From Ruminococcus sp. (GTDB lineage Bacteria > Bacillota > Clostridia > Oscillospirales > Ruminococcaceae), in assembly GCA_017961625.1 (NCBI GenBank), contig JAGCWY010000012.1, positions 1 through 44,315 on the forward strand: a stretch of DNA of 44,315 bases, given 5' to 3'. Positions 31,734 to 39,371 of this stretch are shown piece after piece. The notes beneath the pieces were generated by a model that was given only the letters and a program-made list of their open reading frames with translations, made no database searches and was not told the origin of the DNA. Made by a program: the position numbers and the translations under genes. Every line of letters begins with the position of its first letter. The stretch's first letter is position 1.

Positions 31734-34094
31734 TTAGTTGAACCACTCCCAGACAGTCATGCCGTTGTCCTTTGTTACCCATGAACCGTTAGTGCCGGGC
31801 TCATAAGGAGTCCATACATCAGGTGTCCTGTATTCACCGTTCTGTCCAGGTATCCTCTCTTCTGTAGAAGGCTCTGTTACATAAGCCTGTGTCGTTGTTG
31901 TTTCCACAGAAACTGTAGTGGCCACTGTTGTTGTCTGAGCAAAGCCATTTACCTGAGTGAGGGCACCGAAGATATCCTCTGAATCAGTTGTATACCTTCC
32001 GCTTGCAAAGTCAAAAGTATACGTACCTAAGTGAGCTCTAATTGTGTTTGCGTTATTTGTAAGGTATGCCTCAGCCTTAACATTCTTGCCTGAACCCTTG
32101 ATGTTTCTTGAAAGACTAGGCCACTCAGGACAGAGAACAGTACCAAGTGATTCAACCGAGGTCTTGCCCTTTTCGTCCTTAAGAATGATATCTACGCTGA
32201 ATGTTCCCTTTGCGTCTGCTGGGAAGCTAAGTGAGAAGTCTACACTTCCGTCAGGGATAGTACCGTCGCTGACATAGAGTATGATCTCGTCACCTGCTGC
32301 TATAACTGTATCCTTTTCAGGCTCCTGACGTACAACGATACCCTCCTTCTCGTAGGATGGCTCTCTCTCTGTTTTTACTTTCAGGTTCTGAAATCCTGCC
32401 TTGACAGCTGCGTCCTTGGCAGTCATACCTACATAGTATTCCATTTTTATAGGCTCGGCGTTTGGTCCCATGCTTACATAAAGTATTACCTTTGAGCCCT
32501 TGGGGACCTCTTCACCCTCCTCGGGAGATGTCTTGATAACGTAATTAGGCTTTACCTCAGCGTCGGAGGTCTTTCTTATCTCAGCCTCAAGACCTCTTTC
32601 GGTAAGCTGCATCTTGGCAAGGTCCGCGTTGAAATCCTTTAGCTTCGGCACCTCAACAGTCTGCATGCCCTTACTTACAGTAACTTTGCATACATCATGG
32701 GTCTTAAAGGGTGCATCCTTAGCGATGCTTTGCTTGATGATTACACCCTCGTCAGCCTCGTTGTACTCCGTTTCGCTTACCTCTATATTTAGGTCTTCGC
32801 CGTACTTCTGACAGGCTATATTGTAATCCATACCTATGAGCTCAGGCATCTTCTTAACATTCTTGCCAAAGCCATTGGTAAGGTAAGGAAGAAGAAGCGA
32901 TACTATAAATATAACAGCAACGATTATAACTACAACAACTATAGCAGTGAGCACCGGTATTACCAGTGAGGAACGCTCTTCTTCCTCGTCATCATCGTCA
33001 TCATCGTTATAATTATTGTAATTGTCCGTATAAGCGTCGTTATACCTCTGGGATACTGAGCCGCCAGAGGAATATCCGCCGCCTGCCCTGCCTGATCCAC
33101 TGGCACTTCCTGCCAGTGCGGCAGCAACTGCCGGAGCCTTAGCCTTTGAAGCATAGGCATTGGCGACCTCCTGTCTGCTTTCAGACTGTACCTCTGTACC
33201 CGCATTACTGTCGAGAATATCCTCAGGCTCCTCGTCCTCCTCGGCATAGTAGCCGAATGATATATGGGGGTCTGCCTTGAAAGCTTCTATATCACTTATC
33301 ATCTCGGCAGTAGTCTGGTATCTGTCCTCGGGAGCCTTTTCCATAGCTCTGAGTACTATCTCCTCAAGACCATCGGGGATATCAGGATTGATAGCTCTCG
33401 GGCGCTCCGGTATATCATGCATGTGCATAACTGCGATAGCAACGGGGTTATCGCTGTCGAAGGGCTTCTTGCCGGTAAGCATCTCGTACATCATAGCGCC
33501 TACCGAGTAGATATCGCTCTTAGCGTCAGTAACGTTGCCGCTTGCCTGCTCGGGACTTATATAGTGAACGCTTCCGATGGCCTGATCGGTAGCTGTCTTT
33601 CCTTCTTCACGGGCGAACTTAGCAATGCCGAAGTCCATGACCTTGATAGTGCCGTCTGTGAACATCATGATGTTCTGAGGCTTGATATCGCGGTGAACTA
33701 TGCCTTTGTCATGAGCGTGTTGGAGGGCGCGGAGTATCTGTATAACAAAGTGTACCGTGTCCTTCCATGTGAGGACCTTTTCTTCCTCAATGTACTCTTT
33801 CAGCGTAATACCGTCGATATATTCCATAACGATATACTGTATCTTCTCAGAGAAGCCTACGTCGTATATCTTAACGATATTAGGATGAGAGAGCACTGCG
33901 ATTGCCTTTGACTCGTTCCTGAAACGGCGAAGGAACTCCTCGTTCTCCGCGAATTCCTTTTTCAGTATCTTGATAGCAATCGTTTTGTTGTCGATAACGT
34001 CAACGCCTTTATATACCTCTGCCATGCCGCCGACGCCAATAAGCTCTGTTATTTCATACCTTCCGTCGAGCTTCTTGCCAATATTCTTGTCCAT
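31734..34094 (-). CDS. prkC: PASTA-domain Ser/Thr protein kinase (PrkC/Stk type) with extra C-terminal domain
   Basis: The 786-residue kinase has the catalytic domain at about 13-275 (glycine loop GVGGMAEVY 20-28, Lys42, HRD 134-136, DFG 154-156). A Gly/Ser-rich and acidic juxtamembrane region (D6E4 near 364-373) leads to one membrane segment (about 377-405). Three PASTA domains follow (about 416-475, 478-543, 548-610), which bind cell-wall fragments. Beyond these is an unusual extension: a beta-rich region (about 615-705), a Thr-rich spacer (720-745) and a Trp-rich end (VWTPYEPG, VWEWFN). It sits after its phosphatase with 16 nt between them. Confidence 0.96.
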   Translation of the reverse strand: MDKNIGKKLDGRYEITELIGVGGMAEVYKGVDVIDNKTIAIKILKKEFAENEEFLRRFRNESKAIAVLSHPNIVKIYDVGFSEKIQYIVMEYIDGITLKEYIEEEKVLTWKDTVHFVIQILRALQHAHDKGIVHRDIKPQNIMMFTDGTIKVMDFGIAKFAREEGKTATDQAIGSVHYISPEQASGNVTDAKSDIYSVGAMMYEMLTGKKPFDSDNPVAIAVMHMHDIPERPRAINPDIPDGLEEIVLRAMEKAPEDRYQTTAEMISDIEAFKADPHISFGYYAEEDEEPEDILDSNAGTEVQSESRQEVANAYASKAKAPAVAAALAGSASGSGRAGGGYSSGGSVSQRYNDAYTDNYNNYNDDDDDDEEEERSSLVIPVLTAIVVVVIIVAVIFIVSLLLPYLTNGFGKNVKKMPELIGMDYNIACQKYGEDLNIEVSETEYNEADEGVIIKQSIAKDAPFKTHDVCKVTVSKGMQTVEVPKLKDFNADLAKMQLTERGLEAEIRKTSDAEVKPNYVIKTSPEEGEEVPKGSKVILYVSMGPNAEPIKMEYYVGMTAKDAAVKAGFQNLKVKTEREPSYEKEGIVVRQEPEKDTVIAAGDEIILYVSDGTIPDGSVDFSLSFPADAKGTFSVDIILKDEKGKTSVESLGTVLCPEWPSLSRNIKGSGKNVKAEAYLTNNANTIRAHLGTYTFDFASGRYTTDSEDIFGALTQVNGFAQTTTVATTVSVETTTTQAYVTEPSTEERIPGQNGEYRTPDVWTPYEPGTNGSWVTKDNGMTVWEWFN

Positions 34095-34110
34095 TTCCTT
34101 TCCTCCTGCA

Positions 34111-34836
34111 TTAGTCAGAAATCACCGCAACGGTAACATTGTCACGGCCGCCCTTGGAGAGCGATAATTTGATAAGTTCGTCTGCAACGTCATCAAAATC
34201 GGAATTAAGTATGACATTGTATATTTCATCGTCGCTGCAATAGCCCGAAAGGCCGTCCGAGCACAGCAGCAGACTGATCTTGTCCTCATAATCAAGCATA
34301 AACGTGTCAGTAAGCACTGTTTTTTCAACGCCTACCGCTCTTACGAGCATATGCTTCTGAGGGTGTACCTCCATTTCCTCCTCGGTTATCTTACCCTGTT
34401 CAAAGAGCACCGAGGCTACATTATGATCGGTAGTGATTTTATATAATCCGGTGTCGGTTATCAGATAAGCTCTGCTGTCGCCGACGTTGGCAATGAAGGC
34501 TGTTTTATTGGTGACGAAGGCAGCAACACAGGTCGTACCCATGCCGAAGTTCTTAAAATCGAACCTTGCCCGCGTATATATCACGGAATTTGCTGCCGAG
34601 ACTGAGGAGATAAGGAGCTTGCGGATATCCTCATCGTTCAGGCTTTCCTTATAGTCAGCCGAGAAGCGCTGGAAGAATTCCTCCACAGCGAGCTCGCCCG
34701 CTTCCTTGCCTGCGCGTTCGCCGCCCATACCGTCGCATACGACGGCAAGCACATTATGGCCGAAATATTCGCATCTTACCGCGTCCTGGTTTTCCTCCCG
34801 GGTAAGACCGATATCCGTACCGTAGCGAAACCTCAA
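34111..34836 (-). CDS. prpC: PPM-type protein phosphatase (PrpC/Stp)
   Basis: The 241-residue PP2C-like enzyme removes phosphate from Ser/Thr residues and pairs with the kinase encoded just downstream. Metal and phosphate motifs are REENQDAV, VVCDGMGGERAG, FIANVGDSRAYL, LLLCSDGLSGY and GGRDNVTVAVI. The start is taken as the TTG at 34836 (MRFRYGTDIG), 7 nt after GGGGGTG and overlapping the rlmN stop by 4 nt; a longer frame inside rlmN adds 20 residues that do not resemble the family. Confidence 0.95.
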   Translation of the reverse strand: MRFRYGTDIGLTREENQDAVRCEYFGHNVLAVVCDGMGGERAGKEAGELAVEEFFQRFSADYKESLNDEDIRKLLISSVSAANSVIYTRARFDFKNFGMGTTCVAAFVTNKTAFIANVGDSRAYLITDTGLYKITTDHNVASVLFEQGKITEEEMEVHPQKHMLVRAVGVEKTVLTDTFMLDYEDKISLLLCSDGLSGYCSDDEIYNVILNSDFDDVADELIKLSLSKGGRDNVTVAVISD

Positions 34837-35891
34837 GTATCCGCACCCCCATTCTGTTTGCTTTGTTTGTCTGCGTCCCGTCTCAACTGACCGCACGCCG
34901 CTTCGATATCACTGCCGAGAGTTCTTCTCACGGTAGCGTTTATCCCTCGCCTGCCCAGCTGACTTGCGAACTCGGTAACTCCTGAGCGGGCTGTGTGATA
35001 ATTTCGTTCCCTAACCTTATTAACGGGGATAAGGTTAACATGGCAGTTCATGCCGCGAAGCAACTTCGCCAGCTTGTCGGCATCTGCTGCAGACGAATTC
35101 ACACCATCGATAACGGCGTACTCAAAGGTGACACGCCGTCCCGTAGTATCAATATAGTATCTGCAAGCCTCAATGAGGCTGCTGAGATCGTATTTTCTAT
35201 TAACAGGCATAATAGCGCTCCTGCCCTCATTGTCTGCACAGTGGAGCGAGACTGAAAGGGTGAGCTGTAGCTTTTTATCAGCAAGCTCGTAGATACGAGG
35301 TACTATGCCGCAGGTGGAAAGAGATACATGTCGAAGGCTCATATCGTTTCCGTCCTTGTGAGACAGAAGATTTAGGAACTTCATGACATTGTCAAAGTTG
35401 TCAAGAGGTTCGCCGATGCCCATGAGCACAACTCCCGAGACCTTTTTACCCGAATCGCGCTCCGTCTCGTAGATCTGAAGCAGTATCTCCGAGGGAGCAA
35501 GGCTCCTCACGTACCCTGCGATGGCAGAGGCACAGAAATTACAGCCCATTTTGCAGCCCACCTGAGTTGAAACACAGATACTGTATCCATAGCTGTATTC
35601 CATAAGGACAGTCTCCACAAAATTGCCGTCAGAAAGCCTATAAAGATATTTTACCGTATTATCTATAGCAGATTCAAGCTTTTTCTGCATAAATAGTCCA
35701 TTTATACAAAATTTTTCTTTCAGAGTACTGCGCAATTGGATAGATATATCAGTCATTTTGTCGAAATCAAGGACTCTTTTCACATGGAGCCACTGAAATA
35801 CCTGTTTAGCACGGAATTTCTTTTCACCTAGGCCAGCGAGGATATCTTCCATTTCTGCCAGATCAAGACTGAGGATATCGGTCTTTTCCAA
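34833..35891 (-). CDS. rlmN: Dual-specificity 23S rRNA/tRNA adenine C2-methyltransferase
   Basis: The 352-residue radical-SAM enzyme methylates A2503 of 23S rRNA and A37 of some tRNAs. It has the FRAKQVFQWLHVKRV N-terminal region, the radical-SAM motif CKMGCNFC near 115, GIGEPLDN, and conserved cysteines in LSTCGIVPR and the C-terminal region IEAACGQL used for the methyl transfer cycle. The start is a TTG at 35891 with AAGGTGA close by. It is 4 nt downstream of rsmB. Confidence 0.95.
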   Translation of the reverse strand: MEKTDILSLDLAEMEDILAGLGEKKFRAKQVFQWLHVKRVLDFDKMTDISIQLRSTLKEKFCINGLFMQKKLESAIDNTVKYLYRLSDGNFVETVLMEYSYGYSICVSTQVGCKMGCNFCASAIAGYVRSLAPSEILLQIYETERDSGKKVSGVVLMGIGEPLDNFDNVMKFLNLLSHKDGNDMSLRHVSLSTCGIVPRIYELADKKLQLTLSVSLHCADNEGRSAIMPVNRKYDLSSLIEACRYYIDTTGRRVTFEYAVIDGVNSSAADADKLAKLLRGMNCHVNLIPVNKVRERNYHTARSGVTEFASQLGRRGINATVRRTLGSDIEAACGQLRRDADKQSKQNGGADT

Positions 35892-35895
35892 TATA

Positions 35896-37191
35896 TCACC
35901 TTACTTTTCTGAATTTGGAAATAAAAAAGCCGCTGCCGTATTCAGGCGGCATAAGAGTTGCCATATTTCCGTATCTTCGACCGAGCATATCCGGCAGCTC
36001 AACCGCTTCTATTTCGGTATGCTCCTGGAGAAGCCTTTCACAGACCTCCTCGTTCTCGGCTTTCCTTACCGTACAGGTAGAATAGACGAGAGTACCGCCG
36101 GCTTCAAGATAACTGAGCGCGTTGCTCACTATTTTATATTGTATATCCGGAAGCCCCGCAAAGTCCGAAAAGCTCTTGTACTTTATCTCTGGCTTGCTGC
36201 CGATGACTCCCAGTCCCGAACACGGGACGTCGCAGAGTATCTTACTGAACTTGGGAAGCTCTGCATTGAACTTTGAAGCGTCTCCTGCCGCTGCCTTTAT
36301 ATTTGTAAGGCCCAGTCTCTCAGCACCCTTCCGTATGAGCTCTGCACGCTTTTCATGAAGGTCGAAGGCGAATATCTCACCCCTGCCGTTCATGAGCTCC
36401 GCCATCGTGAAGGTCTTACCTCCCGGAGCCGCACATATATCAAGAACTCTGTCCTGCTCAGTGGGAGCTAAAGCCAGGCAGCAAAGCTGCGAGGCAATCC
36501 CCTGAACGTGAAAAAAGCCCTTATTAAAGGCGTCTGTCGCGGTGACGTCTCCGCTCTGTACTGTAAAGCAGCTATCGATAAGCTTTTTAGCTTCGATTCC
36601 GCCCAGAGCCGCAAGAAATTCCTCTTCTGTACATCTAATCGTATTGACCCGTAGATATGTGACAGATTTTTCCAGAGAAGCTGAAAGGAATCTCTCCGCA
36701 GCCTCGCTGCCGTAATCCTCAGTAAGACTTTTTACAAGCTCTTCCGGTGCCGAATACTTCACAGAGGCAGCCATTGTATTGTCCTTAGGAAGCTTAAGTT
36801 CCTTTCCACTGCGGATAAAGCTGCGCAGGACTGCATTCACCATTCCCGAAGCGCTTGCCTTGCGGAATTTCTTCGCAAGTGCTACACTCTCGTTTACCGC
36901 AGCACTGTCGGGCACGCTGTCCATGTACATTATCTGATAAACGCCACAGCGCAGTATATTTAGGACTATGCTGTCCAGCCTGTCTATGGGACGTGAACTG
37001 AGTCCGCTGATTATATGGTCAAGGGTGATTCTGCGCTCGATAACGCCGTAGTATATGGCCGAGCACAGCTTCCTGCCCCTTTCGTCAAGGTCTGATGTCT
37101 TCAGACCGCTGTCAAGCTGCAAATTCGAATAGCTACTGCTGACGAATGTTTTGTCGAGAAGCTTTACAGCAAGATATCGGGGATCTGTCAT
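35896..37191 (-). CDS. rsmB: 16S rRNA m5C967 methyltransferase
   Basis: The 431-residue protein has an N-terminal NusB-like RNA-binding domain (about 1-130) and a SAM methyltransferase domain with LDICAAPGGKTFTMAEL (about 250), the catalytic cysteine in DVPCSGLGV and the second cysteine in VYSTCTV. It methylates C967 of 16S rRNA. Its start codon overlaps the preceding peptidase gene's stop by one base (TAATG). Confidence 0.95.
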   Translation of the reverse strand: MTDPRYLAVKLLDKTFVSSSYSNLQLDSGLKTSDLDERGRKLCSAIYYGVIERRITLDHIISGLSSRPIDRLDSIVLNILRCGVYQIMYMDSVPDSAAVNESVALAKKFRKASASGMVNAVLRSFIRSGKELKLPKDNTMAASVKYSAPEELVKSLTEDYGSEAAERFLSASLEKSVTYLRVNTIRCTEEEFLAALGGIEAKKLIDSCFTVQSGDVTATDAFNKGFFHVQGIASQLCCLALAPTEQDRVLDICAAPGGKTFTMAELMNGRGEIFAFDLHEKRAELIRKGAERLGLTNIKAAAGDASKFNAELPKFSKILCDVPCSGLGVIGSKPEIKYKSFSDFAGLPDIQYKIVSNALSYLEAGGTLVYSTCTVRKAENEEVCERLLQEHTEIEAVELPDMLGRRYGNMATLMPPEYGSGFFISKFRKVR

Positions 37192-37949
37192 TATCTTCTT
37201 CTTACTGAAAGGAGAAGCCTGAGAAGCTGGATCATAGAAGATACAAGACTTGCAACATAGGTAAGAGCTGCTGCCTTGAGTACCTTCTGTGCATGAGGCA
37301 CCTCAGCCATTTCGAGTATACCGTCGCGCTCAAGAGTCTTGAGCGCTCTGTCACTGGCATTGAATTCGCATGGAAGCGTAACTATCTGGAAAACGACAAC
37401 TGCCGCAAACATTGCGATAGAAAGGTATATAAGAGGCGTACCTATCGTAAGGCTGCTCAGTATACAGCCAATAATAAGAACGAGATACCAGAAACGTGAG
37501 CAGATATTGGTTATCGGAACAAGCTTTGTTCTGAGCAGGATAGGACCGTAGTTCTCAGCGTGCTGACAGGCATGACCGCACTCGTGTGCCGCAACTCCGA
37601 TAGCTGCAACAGATGTCTGTCCATAGACTGTATCGGAAAGCCTTACCACATTTGAACTGGGATCGAAATGGTCACTGAGATTTCCTGAGATATGCTCTAT
37701 CCTAATGTTGTGAAGTCCGTTGGAATCAAGTATCATTCTTGCCACCTGATCTGCCGTCAGACCTCTTGAATTGTTTACCTTGCTGTATTTACTGAAAGTG
37801 GCTTTTACATTTATCTGCGCTATCAACGGTATAATAATCATCGCAAGGAACAAAAGTAGGTATTTGCCGTAGTTTCCTCCTGATGAACGGTAACCGTAAT
37901 AGCTGCCGTAATCCATCAAAGCAGCTACTGCTAAACTCATTGTATACAT
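37191..37949 (-). CDS. YugP-type membrane zinc metallopeptidase
   Basis: The 252-residue protein has the zinc motif HECGH (in AAHECGHACQHAENYG, about 120), an N-terminal membrane segment (about 29-47, YLLLFLAMIIIPLIAQI) and two further ones near 148-195. The C-terminal part has FNASDRALKTLE. It belongs to the neutral zinc metallopeptidase family typified by B. subtilis YugP; substrates are unknown. AAGGAGG precedes the ATG. Genes of this family are often found between fmt and rsmB in clostridia. Confidence 0.9.
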   Translation of the reverse strand: MYTMSLAVAALMDYGSYYGYRSSGGNYGKYLLLFLAMIIIPLIAQINVKATFSKYSKVNNSRGLTADQVARMILDSNGLHNIRIEHISGNLSDHFDPSSNVVRLSDTVYGQTSVAAIGVAAHECGHACQHAENYGPILLRTKLVPITNICSRFWYLVLIIGCILSSLTIGTPLIYLSIAMFAAVVVFQIVTLPCEFNASDRALKTLERDGILEMAEVPHAQKVLKAAALTYVASLVSSMIQLLRLLLSVRRR

Positions 37950-37961
37950 TATTTTTCCTCC

Positions 37962-38888
37962 TTATGCGAGTATCTCTCCCTCTGTGAGCTTTTTGCCCCT
38001 GAGGAAGTCTTCTGTGTTCATTCGTTTTTTGCCCTCAGGCTGTACCTCGCGGAATATAACCGCGCGTCCGTCGCCGCATTTGACGGCAAACCTCTTTGTA
38101 TCAACAACAGCACCATTGCTGGCGTTGTAATTGTCCTCAGCTATCTCAGACCTGAATACCTTAAGGCGCTTTCCCTCCAGCATTGCAAAGCCTGTTACTC
38201 CGCGTATGGTATTGTGTACCTCAGCGGCTGTTTTATTGAAATCGAGAGCACTCATCTCCTTTTTTATCATGGGAGAATAGCAGCTCAGGCTGTCATCCTG
38301 CACCTCGGGACTGAGTGTGCCCTTTTCCAACGCATCTATAGTCTCAGCAAGCACCTCGCCACCCATAGCAGAAAGCCTTGCGTAGAGTTCCTCAAAGGTC
38401 TCGTTCTCGCCGATATACGTTTTTTTCTTTATGAGCATATCGCCTGTGTCGAGCCCCTCGCTCATCTGCATCGAGGTCACTCCCGTCTCTTTTTCCCCGT
38501 TCAGGAGCACCCAGTTTATGGGAGCAGCTCCCCTGTACTTGGGCAGGAGCGATGCATGGATATTTATACAACCGTATTTAGGCAGCTCCAGTATCTCCTT
38601 TGGAAGTATCTGTCCGTAAGCCGTTACAACTATCAGCTCCGGAGCAGCCTCTCTGAGTATCCTCATAGCCTCATCGGCGTCCTCTCCCTTTCTGAGAGAG
38701 ATAGGCTGATATACCGGTATGCCATACTCAAGCGCCGCAGCCTTTACAGGAGTCGGTATAAGCTTATACCCTCTGCCCTTTGGTTTGTCAGGCTGTGTGA
38801 ACACCGCTGTCACCTCATGTCCACTCTCTGCAAGAGTACGCAGACAGGGTACTGCAAATTCGGGTGTTCCCATAAAAATTATTTTCAT
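37962..38888 (-). CDS. fmt: Methionyl-tRNA formyltransferase
   Basis: The 308-residue enzyme formylates initiator Met-tRNA. It has MKIIFMGTPEFAVPCL at the N-terminus, TQPDKPKGRGYKL, the folate site with INIHASLLPKYRGAAPINW, EGLDTGDML, and a C-terminal tRNA-binding domain (about 205-300). The ATG overlaps the def stop (ATGA), so the formylating and deformylating enzymes are co-translated. Confidence 0.97.
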   Translation of the reverse strand: MKIIFMGTPEFAVPCLRTLAESGHEVTAVFTQPDKPKGRGYKLIPTPVKAAALEYGIPVYQPISLRKGEDADEAMRILREAAPELIVVTAYGQILPKEILELPKYGCINIHASLLPKYRGAAPINWVLLNGEKETGVTSMQMSEGLDTGDMLIKKKTYIGENETFEELYARLSAMGGEVLAETIDALEKGTLSPEVQDDSLSCYSPMIKKEMSALDFNKTAAEVHNTIRGVTGFAMLEGKRLKVFRSEIAEDNYNASNGAVVDTKRFAVKCGDGRAVIFREVQPEGKKRMNTEDFLRGKKLTEGEILA

Positions 38889-39355
38889 TTCTTAGTCTCC
38901 TCGGGTACGAAGAATTCTTCAACTATCTCCGTAAATACATGACCGTCAAGGTGGTCGTTCTCATGGCAGGTACACTGAGCACCAAGGTCTGTGAAATCGC
39001 GCTCGAACCAGTTGCCGTTCCTGTCCTGAGCCTTAAGGCGGCATTTTGCCGGTCGGGTTACATAGCCCCATACATTAGGGCATGAAAGGCACCCCTCCTG
39101 TACTCTCTGCTTGCCCTCTATGCTTATCACCTCGGGGTTTATCGCCTCTATGATATCCTCTTCGCTGAGGTGCATGATAAAAAGCCTGCGGCATACGCCT
39201 ATTTGAGGAGCGGCAAGTCCCACTCCCTCAGCCTTGTTCAGTGTCTCATGCATATCGTCAAGGAGCTGTGCCAGCTTCTCGTCAAACTTCTCCACAGGCT
39301 TGCATACCTTGTGGAGTATCTCATCCTTATCAGTCAATATTCTTCTTAAAGCCAT
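38885..39355 (-). CDS. def: Peptide deformylase
   Basis: The 156-residue metalloenzyme removes the N-terminal formyl group from new proteins. The three motifs are GVGLAAPQIG, EGCLSCP and CHENDHLDGHVF, with the Cys and two His metal ligands and the catalytic Glu. The start is ATG 39355 with AAGGAT upstream; a GTG ten codons earlier lies next to the priA stop. It belongs to the priA-def-fmt series of Firmicutes. Confidence 0.96.
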   Translation of the reverse strand: MALRRILTDKDEILHKVCKPVEKFDEKLAQLLDDMHETLNKAEGVGLAAPQIGVCRRLFIMHLSEEDIIEAINPEVISIEGKQRVQEGCLSCPNVWGYVTRPAKCRLKAQDRNGNWFERDFTDLGAQCTCHENDHLDGHVFTEIVEEFFVPEETKK

Positions 39356-39371
39356 TTTACCATATCCTTCT

